Source: Gracilimonas amylolytica (lineage in GTDB: Bacteria > Bacteroidota > Rhodothermia > Balneolales > Balneolaceae). From it: DNA of 64,000 nt. Made by a program: the position numbers and the translations under genes. Shown here piece by piece: positions 50,265 through 59,435 of the stretch. The notes beneath the pieces were generated by a model, which ran no database searches, had not been told where the DNA came from, and worked only from the letters and a program-made list of their open reading frames with translations. Where the stretch lies: NCBI RefSeq assembly GCF_002911695.1, contig NZ_PQBS01000011.1, positions 1 to 64,000 of the forward strand, given 5' to 3'. The first letter of the stretch is position 1. Each line of letters starts with the position of its first letter.

Positions 50265-50739
50265 ATAGTTTAAAATTTGCGGTATTTAACCAAACAAAAT
50301 GGAATTTATTTTTACTGTCCATCTCATCTCAAATTCTGCAAATTCTTTTTTTATAGGTTATACTGAAAAGAGGGGTAAATGATCAGTGTAAATTAATATT
50401 AGTTAGATACAAGAAAGATGAAAACGAAACAGTAATTGCAACAGTTAATTCTATCGATAAATAAATTTCACCTTCACCAAAAAAACTCAGAGTTAGAAAG
50501 TTTTGTCGTATTGGCCCTGAGTTTAATTTAGTTTTGAACCATGAGAATTTAGAAACCGGAATAAGTAAAACACTTAACATAACGAGCCACCTAACTGTGG
50601 ACGCGGACGTGCAGATGTATAATTTTCAATAAAAACATATGCTTTTATGTAACATATTATAATCGAGACCCTCAGTTCTATAGATTAAGAGAGAGGTATA
50701 TCAATTCAGTGTATTTAAACCACAACTAAATTCAAAAAA
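50265..50739. other. AT-rich intergenic region after glyS
   Basis: This stretch of about 475 nt holds no intact gene. It contains the decayed open frame described at 50357-50632, a hairpin aaactcag/ctgagttt (50483-50524), and a direct repeat of the region just upstream of the DUF4249 gene (50526-50543 vs 51243-51260, 16 of 18 bases). The remainder (50633-50739) is AT-rich and may hold the promoter of the small secreted protein. Confidence 0.5.
50357..50632 (+). pseudogene. Decayed duplicate of the downstream secreted-protein/DUF4249 segment
   Basis: One reading frame is open from 50357 to the stop at 50630-50632 except for a TAA at 50462-50464, and lacks a proper start. Before the internal stop it encodes DENETVIATVNSID, which resembles DENETLIETSNTID near the end of the protein at 50740-51177. 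Then come a hairpin with actcag/ctgagt arms and an 18-nt stretch almost identical to the sequence at the DUF4249 gene's ATG. Next is a 17-nt exact match (50543-50559) to the inside of that gene (51474-51490). The order matches the downstream copy, so I read it as a tandem duplication with the upstream copy deleted and worn. Confidence 0.45.
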
Positions 50740-51177
50740 ATGAAAACACTAAATAAACTATCACCTATTTTATTAAGTACATTCATTGTTTTAGTATCGC
50801 TTGGTTCCTCTATCTACAATGAATATAACAGCGAGACAAATATCAAAATATCTACATTTACACTCAGTGGATCAATAACAAATGGAAGCCCTGACCTTTC
50901 ATGGAACTCGGTGCCAAACGCTGACGAGTATGTTGTAAATAGATATCCAGTATCTGCAACTGGATATTATGATGATTCATTTGAAGTTATATCGACAACT
51001 AATTTTATTGATCAAGATGTCGAAGTTACTGAACAAACAGGTGGTTTCTGTAGAATACGATACAGAGTCTCTGCTTTAGACGAAAATGAAACATTAATAG
51101 AAACAAGCAACACTATTGATTTTATTACAACACCAAATTCAGAAGTATTTGAGACAGGTTTATGTAGAGAACCTTAA
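50740..51177 (+). CDS. Small secreted protein, fibronectin-III-like
   Basis: A protein of 145 aa with a signal peptide (hydrophobic LSPILLSTFIVLVSLGSS, about 7-24). The mature part resembles one fibronectin type III domain: PDLSWNSVPNADEYVVNRYP is the usual strand B-C pattern, and CRIRYRVSALDENETL the strand F pattern. Two cysteines, in GGFCRIRY and GLCREP, could form a disulfide. It is strongly AT-rich next to glyS. Function unknown; it may be a surface or adhesion protein. A hairpin terminator follows, so it is not clearly in the TonB receptor operon. Confidence 0.65.
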   Translation: MKTLNKLSPILLSTFIVLVSLGSSIYNEYNSETNIKISTFTLSGSITNGSPDLSWNSVPNADEYVVNRYPVSATGYYDDSFEVISTTNFIDQDVEVTEQTGGFCRIRYRVSALDENETLIETSNTIDFITTPNSEVFETGLCREP

Positions 51178-51202
51178 TTATATTTTATTTTTCATTAATT
51201 AA

Positions 51203-51250
51203 ATTCAGAGTCACTAAGATTTATTCTACTGACTCTGAATATATTTAGTT
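51203..51250 (+). terminator. Hairpin terminator after the small secreted protein
   Basis: An 11-bp perfect stem, attcagagtca (51203-51213) with tgactctgaat (51230-51240), is followed by atatttagtttt. The stem is strong but the T-run is interrupted. It ends 18 nt before the next ATG, so it could also be part of that gene's leader. Confidence 0.5.
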
Positions 51251-51257
51251 TTAAATC

Positions 51258-52112
51258 ATGGTAAATTTTTTTATAAAATATAAAATTTTATTAGCCATTC
51301 TTGTAATATACTCCTGTGACAATTCCGTAGAACCATTGGACACCGACACCGGCATCTACTCAGTGTACGGTGCGATGGATCTGAACAAAGATGTAAACTA
51401 CATCCGCATTCGGGATTTGAACGCTCCCTTTACCGCCGAAGCCACCGAAACTATTGATGCTACCGTTTTTTTTGAGAATTTAGAAACCGGTATGATAGAA
51501 ACTTTGGAAGGAATTCAACAAGAATACGAGGGTATCTACCAGTATAATTTTGTATTGGACCAGCCGCTTCAGCCGGATACCGATTACCGCCTTGTAGTTG
51601 AACGCTCGGATGGCGCCGCTGTACAGATCCCAATAACAACGCCTACTAAACCAACACCGCAAGTTTCGCCCCTAAATCAAAATTGTTTTATTCCCATCGA
51701 CTTTGAGTTAGAACCGGTAAAAGGAAGTACCATTGCCTTACGTGTAGGTTTTCCCCGAGAGGATTACGATGATAGTGTAACTTGGGAAGACTATGAATGG
51801 AGATGGAGCAGTACACATGTTTTAGAACCAGAGAATGATTCTTCATCCCAAAAGATTACGTTTACTTTTATTCCGCATGAACAGGTAAATGACGCTTTTA
51901 TCGCCAATAACCCCACTCGTTATTGCTGGGATTATCTATTCAAAGGAGCAATATACATTAGTTATGAACATTACAGCCCTGGTTTTTATGAGCAAACCTT
52001 AGTGGATTCCTTCGATATTTTTGGAAGTACGCAACGCTTAGGAGCTCTCTATTCAGATACCGTTGCCATCCCGGTGGATACCTCAGAAGTATGTACACCG
52101 GATTGTTTTTAA
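51258..52112 (+). CDS. DUF4249-family lipoprotein
   Basis: A protein of 284 aa. The signal peptide ends at a lipobox-like ILVIYSC (Cys about 20), so it should be an outer-membrane or periplasmic lipoprotein. The rest is beta-rich with FFENLETGMIETLEG, YQYNFVLDQPLQPDTDYRLVV and PITTPTKPTPQVSP, as in DUF4249 proteins, which are usually encoded directly before a TonB receptor. The receptor gene starts 12 nt downstream. The first 75 nt are far more AT-rich than the rest, so the signal peptide may come from an exchanged segment. Confidence 0.8.
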   Translation: MVNFFIKYKILLAILVIYSCDNSVEPLDTDTGIYSVYGAMDLNKDVNYIRIRDLNAPFTAEATETIDATVFFENLETGMIETLEGIQQEYEGIYQYNFVLDQPLQPDTDYRLVVERSDGAAVQIPITTPTKPTPQVSPLNQNCFIPIDFELEPVKGSTIALRVGFPREDYDDSVTWEDYEWRWSSTHVLEPENDSSSQKITFTFIPHEQVNDAFIANNPTRYCWDYLFKGAIYISYEHYSPGFYEQTLVDSFDIFGSTQRLGALYSDTVAIPVDTSEVCTPDCF

Positions 52113-52124
52113 CCTTTACTCCTC

Positions 52125-54401
52125 ATGAAAAAACCAGTACCGGTTCAATATCTAAGCTTTTTCATTGGCGTAATTACGCTGGCCTTTGGAAGTTTTTTCC
52201 AGGCCACCGCCCAGGATGGCCTGCTCCGCATTGTAGTCCTTTCTGAAGAAGACGGCAGCCCGATGGTGGGTGCCAATGTCCTCATCTATCACCCCGAAGA
52301 CGAGAATGAACTGCTTTACAATTGCGTGACCAATCCCACCGGTTTTTGCGAAATCCGTGACATCACACCGAATACCGAGTTAGAACTTCAGATATCCTAT
52401 GTTGGATTTGTCGATTATGCTGAACAATTTTTTCTGGAACCAAACGAAAGAAGAACGATTCGAATAGAGCTTACGACGGAGGTAGCCACTTTAAAAGATG
52501 AGGCAGTTGTGATCGGAGGTCGTTTGGTTACCACGGGAAGAGCTGGCGTGCAGAGGGTTAGTTTTGATGATATTGCGCGAATTCCAACACCGGGCGTGGA
52601 TGGTGATCTGGTTTCATTTCTGCAAACTGAACCGGGAATAGTTACCACTGGGGATCGTGGCGGAGATCTATACATCAGAGGGGGAAGACCGGATCAAAAT
52701 CTTGTTCTGGTGGATAACCTTCCCGTAGTTAAGCCCTTCCATGTTTCAAATCTGTTCTCTGCATTTTCAGAAGAGGTCATTCAAAACGCAGATGTTTATG
52801 CCGGTGGTTATGGTGCTGAATTATCCAATGCAATGTCTGCGGTGATAGATATCAGCCTCAGGCCTGGAAATTTGCGACAGTATGCCGCAAGCGGTGCCAT
52901 AAGTCCTTATCTGATGAGCTTTCATGCTGAAGGTCCGATTGTAAGAGACCGACAGTCATTTTTAGTGATGGGCAGGCGATCAACAATTGAAAGTGTAGCC
53001 CCAACCCTTATCAACGAGGAGGTTCCCCTTAATTTCGGTGATTTTATAGCACGTTACACAATACAGCTTGATAACATTAGCTGCAACGTAACCGGATTAT
53101 ATACAAAAGACAGCGGAGAAGTTGTACCAACACGACAGATCCGCAGTGAGTGGAACAATACTGTTTTCGGTGCGAGATGCCTGGCGTACGATACCGGGTT
53201 GAAGTATCCAATTGAGATTTGGGCGGGTTACTCCGGTTATAACAATTCAGAGCGATCTGACATTGAACAAGAACGGTACTCAAGTTTAGATCAGTTTTAT
53301 TTGAATGCGGGATTGAGAGAACAGATTGGTGACGTTTCTATCAACTATGGGTTTGGAGTGAATTTCAGGTTTTATGATGTGTTGCTGAGTGAAAAATTTG
53401 CTGAAATCAGATCGGTAAATCGGATCATCCCGATCCTGAATTTGTACTTTTCAGGAAACTGGGAGGTCAGCGAAAAATTTGAGGTCCAACCGGGATTATC
53501 AACTCAGGTTTCTTTGGACCATGCAGGAGGATTAGAGCCCCGCCTCAGGATGGCATGGAAACCCGATGGTACCGGGCAGCAGGAACTCAGTATTGCGGCC
53601 GGCAAGTATGTGCAAATGTTTTCCGGCATAAGTGATCAAAGGGATATTGGAGCTGTGTTTACTGTGCTTCAGCCCATTAAGCTGGCAGATAAAATTCCAT
53701 ATTCTTATCACGGAATAATGAGTTACGAGCAGAGATTAGGAAATTCCATACAGATAAATGTTGAAGCTTATGCCAAAACGTATGAAAATGTACCTGTTTC
53801 AAAATGGACACCTGAAGCAAGAATAAGTATTGAAACAGCTAATGCTAAGGGTTTGGCATATGGGTTTGATGGGCGTTTTCAGGTTCAAAGGGGTGGATTC
53901 ATTAGTTCAGTAGGGTATGGCTGGTCGACCATAAGTTATGAAGCAACTTCCGGGGATCTGGGTGCCTGGATCGTGGAACCGGTCTTTGAATTTTCACCTG
54001 CCCATGATCAACGCCATAAATTAAATGCTGTACTCGGGTATGAGTTTTTTGGTTTCGAGACAAATGTACGATGGGAGTTTGGCACTGGTAAACCCTATAC
54101 GCAGATATTTGGGTATGACTTTGCCGTTGACGTTCCAAGAGAAAATCCTGAAGTTGATCCCGGTACGGCACGCACATTATACAGTCGGCCATTTGGAGAA
54201 CGACTTCCCTATTACCATCGGTTGGATTTTTCAATTGGAAGAGAGTTTATGGTTGGCAGAAGCTGGGGATTACAAACTGAAACGGGGGTTATAAACACAT
54301 ACAACAGAAAAAATGTCTACAATCTCGACATCAATACACTTCAGCGGGTAGATCAAACACCATTATTCCCATATCTGTCTGTGAAGCTTAGTCGTATGTA
54401 A
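52125..54401 (+). CDS. TonB-dependent outer membrane receptor
   Basis: A protein of 758 aa. After the signal peptide (about 1-30) comes a CarboxypepD_reg-like domain (LLRIVVLSEEDGSPMVGANV to about 110). The plug domain contains DLVSFLQTEPGIVTTGDRGG, DLYIRGGRPDQNLVLVDNLP and GGYGAELSNAMSAVIDIS (to about 260). The rest is a 22-strand-type beta barrel ending in Arg-Met rather than Phe. It would import a large nutrient with TonB energy. The substrate is unknown; no SusD or degradative genes are near, and the partner is the DUF4249 lipoprotein. Confidence 0.9.
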   Translation: MKKPVPVQYLSFFIGVITLAFGSFFQATAQDGLLRIVVLSEEDGSPMVGANVLIYHPEDENELLYNCVTNPTGFCEIRDITPNTELELQISYVGFVDYAEQFFLEPNERRTIRIELTTEVATLKDEAVVIGGRLVTTGRAGVQRVSFDDIARIPTPGVDGDLVSFLQTEPGIVTTGDRGGDLYIRGGRPDQNLVLVDNLPVVKPFHVSNLFSAFSEEVIQNADVYAGGYGAELSNAMSAVIDISLRPGNLRQYAASGAISPYLMSFHAEGPIVRDRQSFLVMGRRSTIESVAPTLINEEVPLNFGDFIARYTIQLDNISCNVTGLYTKDSGEVVPTRQIRSEWNNTVFGARCLAYDTGLKYPIEIWAGYSGYNNSERSDIEQERYSSLDQFYLNAGLREQIGDVSINYGFGVNFRFYDVLLSEKFAEIRSVNRIIPILNLYFSGNWEVSEKFEVQPGLSTQVSLDHAGGLEPRLRMAWKPDGTGQQELSIAAGKYVQMFSGISDQRDIGAVFTVLQPIKLADKIPYSYHGIMSYEQRLGNSIQINVEAYAKTYENVPVSKWTPEARISIETANAKGLAYGFDGRFQVQRGGFISSVGYGWSTISYEATSGDLGAWIVEPVFEFSPAHDQRHKLNAVLGYEFFGFETNVRWEFGTGKPYTQIFGYDFAVDVPRENPEVDPGTARTLYSRPFGERLPYYHRLDFSIGREFMVGRSWGLQTETGVINTYNRKNVYNLDINTLQRVDQTPLFPYLSVKLSRM

Positions 54402-54553
54402 CCAACATACAAATATGAAGATAGAGCACAGTTTGTAAGGTATTTTAAAGAATAGGGTTTTAATACAAATAATAGTTCTGTTTTTTCTGAGATTCTGTTT
54501 ATATTTATAGCCTTTTTCGGATAAGAAATTGAACGCATAAAATATCCTGATTC

Positions 54554-54712
54554 ATGAAACGCACGTACCAACCAAGTAACAAGAAGCGCAAGAACAAGCA
54601 CGGTTTTCGCGAAAGAATGTCAAGCAAGAATGGCCGTAAGACCATTGCGAGTCGTCGCAAGAAAGGTCGTCATAAGCTGACTGTAAGTGATGAGAGAAAA
54701 GGAGCCAAGTAA
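54554..54712 (+). CDS. rpmH: 50S ribosomal protein L34
   Basis: A protein of 52 aa, very basic, starting [20 protein letters not shown] and followed by [20 protein letters not shown], the L34 pattern throughout. A C-terminal tail ([12 protein letters not shown]) is a few residues longer than in E. coli. L34 sits in 23S rRNA. A TATATTTA box (54500-54507) may be its promoter. The rnpA frame begins inside its 3' end. Confidence 0.95.
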   Translation: MKRTYQPSNKKRKNKHGFRERMSSKNGRKTIASRRKKGRHKLTVSDERKGAK

Positions 54713-55121
54713 GGTTACATATTCTCCTGGTCACAGATTTACGCTGCCTAAATCTCAAATTCTTAGTGGCAGGCGAAATTTTGAGGAACTCTTTAGCGGT
54801 TCCTCATTCATCTCCAACCCGGCGGTGAGTATTCGTTATTCAGTCTCCCCCGGCGCCGACAACCATTACTATGTCGGATTTATATCCCCAAAAAAGATCG
54901 GTAATGCGGTAGAACGAAACAGAGCAAAACGTTTTATGAGAGAAGCCTACCGATTGAATCAATACATCATTAGAGACTTACCGGAGTTGTCTGAACTGCG
55001 GCTGAAATTCGCTTTTCTTGCCCGACACTCTGATCTCACCTTCGAATCTGTTCAGAAAGATGTAATTTCCGGATTGGAAAAACTCCGTGAACGGATCTTG
55101 TCAACTCATACAACATTCTAA
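54690..55121 (+). CDS. rnpA: Ribonuclease P protein component
   Basis: A protein of about 143 aa that binds RNase P RNA for tRNA 5' maturation. The conserved RNR motif is [20 protein letters not shown] (about 73-92), after [11 protein letters not shown]. The start is uncertain: ATG at 54690 or GTG at 54687, both inside rpmH, giving an overlap of 23-26 nt. No later ATG would leave the N-terminal HRFTLPKS block intact. Such an overlap implies coupled translation. It is followed 11 nt later by yidC. Confidence 0.92.
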   Translation: MREKEPSKVTYSPGHRFTLPKSQILSGRRNFEELFSGSSFISNPAVSIRYSVSPGADNHYYVGFISPKKIGNAVERNRAKRFMREAYRLNQYIIRDLPELSELRLKFAFLARHSDLTFESVQKDVISGLEKLRERILSTHTTF

Positions 55122-55132
55122 ACCCTATACTT

Positions 55133-56938
55133 TTGGATAAGAATACAGCAACCGGATTTTTTTTAATTTTCTTGCTTATGCTCGGGTGGTTCTATTTTAC
55201 CATGCCAAGCGAGGAAGAACTAGCTCAGCAACGCAGAGAACAAGCTGTTCAGGATAGTCTTGCACAGATAGAACAAACCATGCAAGATACGGTTGGTGAG
55301 ACTGAAACAACACAGGAGCAGGAGAGACAAACCCGCCCTGAGCCTTCTATCAGTGAAGAAACTGATGAGGTTGAACAGGTACAGGGTTTATTTTCTACAA
55401 GTCCCGTAACGGAAGAATCTGAAATAAAAGTTAGTACCCCGCTTTACACGGCAACCTTCACAAACAGGGGAGCCGGACCTAATTCATTTATCCTGAAAGA
55501 ATATGACACCTGGGATGGTCGCCCAGTGCAGTTGATCGCCGATACCCTGCGTTCAGCCTATAATATCGGGTTCCTTTCCACTGAAAATTACAACGTTGAG
55601 ACACAGAACCTGTTATTTGAACAGGTAACCCCTGGAAATTCCATAAACGTTGGGGAAGGAGAACAGCGTGAGATTCGCTACGAAATGGATCTGGGAGAAG
55701 GAAGAAAATTAGCACTCACCTATCTGTTAAATGGTAACAGTTATGAAGTGGATGTGGATATCCAGTTTATTGGTTTGACGGATTATGTGATCGGGCAAAG
55801 TGTTGATTTCGGTTGGACATCTCCCCTTAGATTTACAGAAAAAGATCATACTCAGGATGCCCTTGCCACTTCTGCTTACACCTATGCCGGTGGCGAACTT
55901 GAACAGTTCAAGCTGGATGAACCAGGCAGGGAAGAATCTACCATAAACGGTAATATTGACTGGGTGGCTACCAAAACGAAATTTTTTACTCAGCTTATTA
56001 AGCCACTTACCCCAACTGATGCCGCTGTGATGACAGCAGAGGTAACCGGTGAGGCAGATAATCAAAATACGGAACACCGATACACATCATCTATTCGCTC
56101 TGACCTGGATCAGGAGGGTGCTGCTTCTTACCGTTTGTATGTAGGGCCTATGAAATATCGTGAGATCGTTCAGGTTGATGAACATGCCTATGATATGGTT
56201 GATGTGGGTTGGAGCTGGCTCAGATGGTTCTCTGATCCGTTTGTTCGCTGGCTGGTTATCCCGTTCTTCGAATTCCTGAATGGTTTTATTTCGAACTTTG
56301 GGGTGATCATCATCGTATTTGCTTCACTCGTTAAACTGGTACTGTCGCCGCTGACTTACAAGAGTTATAAGAGTATGGCTGCCATGAGTGAGCTTCAGCC
56401 TCAGATGAAGGAGATACAGGAGAAGTACAAAGACAATCCGCAGAAGCAGCAAAAAGCAACGATGGATCTGTATCGTAAAAACAAAGTAAACCCGCTTGGC
56501 GGTTGTTTACCTAACCTGCTTCAGTTCCCGATCCTGATCACGCTTTGGAGATATTTCCAGAATTCCATTCTGATCCGTCAGGAAGAATTCCTGTGGGCGG
56601 CTGACCTTTCAGCACCTGATTACATTTTGAGCCTGCCATTTGAGATCCCTTTCCTCGGCGACCAAATTGCCGGATTTGTACTACTGATGACGGCAGCCAT
56701 GATGGTTCAAAGTAAGCTGACCGGTGGTATGAGTGGCGGTGGCGGAAGCAGCCCAATGGCCGGACAAATGAAAATGCTTCAATATGTATTCCCGGTGATG
56801 CTTCTGTTCATCTTCAACAATTTTGCAGCCGGTTTGAGTTTGTATTACCTGATCTTCAACGTACTGTCGATCATTCAGCAGGTTCTTATCAAAAGAAAAC
56901 TGCACGGTGAGAAAGAAGGAGAGGCAGCTGCAGCCTGA
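55133..56938 (+). CDS. yidC: Membrane protein insertase YidC
   Basis: A protein of 601 aa that inserts and folds inner membrane proteins. An N-terminal anchor (FFLIFLLMLGWFYFTMPS) is followed by an acidic linker and a large periplasmic beta domain (about 85-350). The conserved core has five helices, with VKLVLSPLTYKSYKSMAAM, NPLGGCLPNLLQFPILITLW and VMLLFIFNNFAAGLSLYYL. It ends with a short tail. The start is a TTG (in-frame Met only later), matching the usual YidC N-terminus. The rpmH-rnpA-yidC order is standard, but the membrane protein gene yidD is missing. Confidence 0.94.
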   Translation: MDKNTATGFFLIFLLMLGWFYFTMPSEEELAQQRREQAVQDSLAQIEQTMQDTVGETETTQEQERQTRPEPSISEETDEVEQVQGLFSTSPVTEESEIKVSTPLYTATFTNRGAGPNSFILKEYDTWDGRPVQLIADTLRSAYNIGFLSTENYNVETQNLLFEQVTPGNSINVGEGEQREIRYEMDLGEGRKLALTYLLNGNSYEVDVDIQFIGLTDYVIGQSVDFGWTSPLRFTEKDHTQDALATSAYTYAGGELEQFKLDEPGREESTINGNIDWVATKTKFFTQLIKPLTPTDAAVMTAEVTGEADNQNTEHRYTSSIRSDLDQEGAASYRLYVGPMKYREIVQVDEHAYDMVDVGWSWLRWFSDPFVRWLVIPFFEFLNGFISNFGVIIIVFASLVKLVLSPLTYKSYKSMAAMSELQPQMKEIQEKYKDNPQKQQKATMDLYRKNKVNPLGGCLPNLLQFPILITLWRYFQNSILIRQEEFLWAADLSAPDYILSLPFEIPFLGDQIAGFVLLMTAAMMVQSKLTGGMSGGGGSSPMAGQMKMLQYVFPVMLLFIFNNFAAGLSLYYLIFNVLSIIQQVLIKRKLHGEKEGEAAAA

Positions 56939-57034
56939 TAGCAGCTGGGAATAAACAGATAAGGAAATAGGTACAATTAAAACCTTTATTCCTTATCTAC
57001 TTATTCCTCTAACCCCCTAAAATACCAATAGTCA

Positions 57035-57940
57035 TTGCTCAGTAAAGCTCTCGGAAAATATCCTGAATATAGATTTAAAAGCGGCGAGAAACGCCTTTGG
57101 AATCCTATTCAGAAAAAAACCTTCGCTGACCTTCCTGAGGAACGGGTTCGTTTAGCTTTAGTAGAATATCTAACCGGAGATCTGGGCTTTTCATCATCAC
57201 GCATTTCATGTGAGAGTCCCGTAAAACTTCAGGCAGATAAAACTCGATCCAGGACAGATCTTATATACTATGATCAGGATTTTAAACCTGAGCTACTGAT
57301 CGAGTGCAAAGCACCGAGTGTGAAGCTGACAGAAAAAGCTTCTATACAGATCGCACGATATAATGAGAAAGTGAATGCTCGATATCTTTTGATCAGTAAT
57401 GGGTTGGTCGATCATTGGTTTAAGAATGGAGCCGATGGCGTTAAAACATTGGCCTGGTTGCCGGACACCTACGAACAACATAACCTAACATCCAGGGATA
57501 TGGAATATTGGGAGCGTAGAGGGTTCATTGGGGAGAAAACGGATCAGGAGACGAAGCAAATATTGACAATATATAACGAGGAATTATTCAGCGATCCGGT
57601 TCAACCCATCAAATACCTGGATTTTGAGGGGTATCCTGAGGCGTATGCCCTGAATCATTTTTACAGGATCTTCGGTATCGATCAACAGACCAAGGTTGCC
57701 ATCAGTATGTCTTCCAATTATGCTGGATCCACCAGATTCAACGCGATACTGAATGTGAAGGGTGCAAATATTGCATTTGTAAGTTCGGAGTTGGCGGAGA
57801 TGAAGTTTCTGGAAGGAGTGGTTCACTCGGGTAAAGGTGAGAATACCTTAGACCTGAACGAGGTCATAAACCTGCAAGAATCTCCCAATCTGAAAGACAG
57901 AGCTGTCGATCTGAGTAAATTACTGATCAGCTATTCTTAG
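57035..57940 (+). CDS. Standalone HSDR_N (type I restriction N-terminal-like) domain protein
   Basis: A protein of 301 aa. Residues about 25-140 match the N-terminal nuclease-like domain of type I restriction R subunits: RLWNPIQKKTFADLPEERVR, then the PD-(D/E)xK core TDLIYYDQDFKPELLIECKAP (Asp about 70, Glu-x-Lys about 88-90, quoted as TDLIYYDQ and LLIECKAP). The rest (about 180-301) is an unassigned beta-rich region. No helicase, methylase or specificity genes are near, so this is not a restriction operon. Such proteins are common in Bacteroidota and of unknown role. The start is a TTG. Confidence 0.8.
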   Translation: MLSKALGKYPEYRFKSGEKRLWNPIQKKTFADLPEERVRLALVEYLTGDLGFSSSRISCESPVKLQADKTRSRTDLIYYDQDFKPELLIECKAPSVKLTEKASIQIARYNEKVNARYLLISNGLVDHWFKNGADGVKTLAWLPDTYEQHNLTSRDMEYWERRGFIGEKTDQETKQILTIYNEELFSDPVQPIKYLDFEGYPEAYALNHFYRIFGIDQQTKVAISMSSNYAGSTRFNAILNVKGANIAFVSSELAEMKFLEGVVHSGKGENTLDLNEVINLQESPNLKDRAVDLSKLLISYS

Positions 57941-58021
57941 TCAGGCAGTCGATATTAGTCGGCTATTTCATTATTCTTGAGGGGTAAAAAGACTATAAAA
58001 CATTTACTTCAAAAGAATCCA

Positions 58022-59359
58022 ATGATGCATCAGAAACACCGCGAAAAACTATTTTCATTATTTGATGACGGACAGAATGGAGCCGTTTTTATTCAGGGAT
58101 CAGAGATCCTGTATCGCAACGAAACCGATTATGAATATCCGTTTCGGCAGGAATCGAATTTCTGGTATCTGACCGGTGTAAATGAGCCCGACTGTGCATT
58201 GATCCTGGATCTGAAAACAGAAGAGTACCACCTGTTTGTACCAAAACGGGATGCACAGTATGCGGTGTGGCATGGATATGTGAAATCGCAGGAAGCCTGG
58301 AAAGAGCAGTATAAACCGGATCATATTCATTACACCAACGAGATCCTTACGGTGATGAATAAGATCAAGCCCGAGAAAGTTTACTGCCTGAACGATCTGG
58401 ATGCTGAATTGATAGAAGATCTGGACCGTGGGTTTGAGGCCGATATCGAAACTCTGCTGGATGCCCTTACATACTGCCGTGTGATCAAAACCGATGAAGA
58501 GCTGGATTACATGCGGAAGTCAGCGGCCATCAATAACCTGGCCCACACTGAGGTGATGAAAGCGATTAAGCCGGGCATGTATGAATATGAGTTGAAGGCC
58601 TTGTTTACGAAGATACAGTATGAAAACGGGCTTCAACAGGATGCCTACAACGGTATTTTTGCCGGGGGTAAAAACAGTGCCATTCTTCATTATGTAGAGA
58701 ATACTAGTCAGATCAAAGACGGAGATCTTTTTCTGCTGGATGCCGGGCATGAATACGAAGGTTATGCCTCAGATATTACGCGAACGTATCCGGTAAACGG
58801 AAAATTTACGGATCTGCAGGCCGGAGTTTATGATGCCGTATTGAATGCACTCAATTCCTCCATCGACCAAATTAAAATGGGTGTGAAGATGGAAGACCTT
58901 CACTTGCATGCGGCACGAACCATCATGGAAGGATTGAAAGATGCCGGTGTTGTGAAAGGCTCTGTGGATGACATGATGGAGAATGATATTTTTGCTTTAT
59001 TCTTCCCGCACGGACTTGGTCATTTTCTTGGCCTTGATACTCATGATGTTGGTGGTTATCCAAAAGGGGTGGATCGCATTGATCGTCCTGGTATTAAATT
59101 CCTTAGGGTCCGTCGTGACCTGCAGCCGGGAATGGTAGTGACCATTGAGCCCGGAGCCTATTTTGTACCCGCATTGCTGGTGCCTGCTTTAGAGGATGAC
59201 ACTCAAAAGCAGTTCCTTAATGCTGAAAAACTAACCAACATGTTTGAGTTTGGTGGTATCAGGATCGAGGATAATGTAGTGGTAACAGAAGATGGTTGCG
59301 AGAACCTGACGGATGTCCCTAAAGAAAGATCTGAGATCGAAAAACTTATCAGAGGTTAA
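58022..59359 (+). CDS. pepP: Xaa-Pro aminopeptidase (M24B metallopeptidase)
   Basis: A protein of about 445 aa. The N-terminal AMP_N domain has HREKLFSLFDDGQNGAVFIQ and FRQESNFWYLTGVNEPDCAL. The C-terminal pita-bread fold carries the dimetal ligands: LLDAGHEYEGYASDITRTYP (two Asp), FFPHGLGHFLGLDTHDVGG (His), VVTIEPGAYF (Glu) and GGIRIEDNVVVTEDG (Glu). It removes N-terminal residues before proline. The ATG at 58022 is chosen; an upstream TTG at 57977 would add 15 residues not expected for the family. Confidence 0.93.
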   Translation: MMHQKHREKLFSLFDDGQNGAVFIQGSEILYRNETDYEYPFRQESNFWYLTGVNEPDCALILDLKTEEYHLFVPKRDAQYAVWHGYVKSQEAWKEQYKPDHIHYTNEILTVMNKIKPEKVYCLNDLDAELIEDLDRGFEADIETLLDALTYCRVIKTDEELDYMRKSAAINNLAHTEVMKAIKPGMYEYELKALFTKIQYENGLQQDAYNGIFAGGKNSAILHYVENTSQIKDGDLFLLDAGHEYEGYASDITRTYPVNGKFTDLQAGVYDAVLNALNSSIDQIKMGVKMEDLHLHAARTIMEGLKDAGVVKGSVDDMMENDIFALFFPHGLGHFLGLDTHDVGGYPKGVDRIDRPGIKFLRVRRDLQPGMVVTIEPGAYFVPALLVPALEDDTQKQFLNAEKLTNMFEFGGIRIEDNVVVTEDGCENLTDVPKERSEIEKLIRG

Positions 59360-59435
59360 AAATAGGCAGGACTGAATTCTGTAGTAATTAGAATGGATCA
59401 GTCATTATACAACCATGATCTAAAATCATAGAAGG

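Noticed and set aside
50383-50580. A 65-codon minus-strand frame in the AT-rich gap after glyS
   Set aside because: No start signal or recognisable sequence; the plus-strand frame in the same place shows homology to the downstream genes instead.
57035-57940. Type I restriction-modification locus
   Set aside because: Only the N-terminal nuclease-like domain exists; helicase, methylase and specificity genes are absent.
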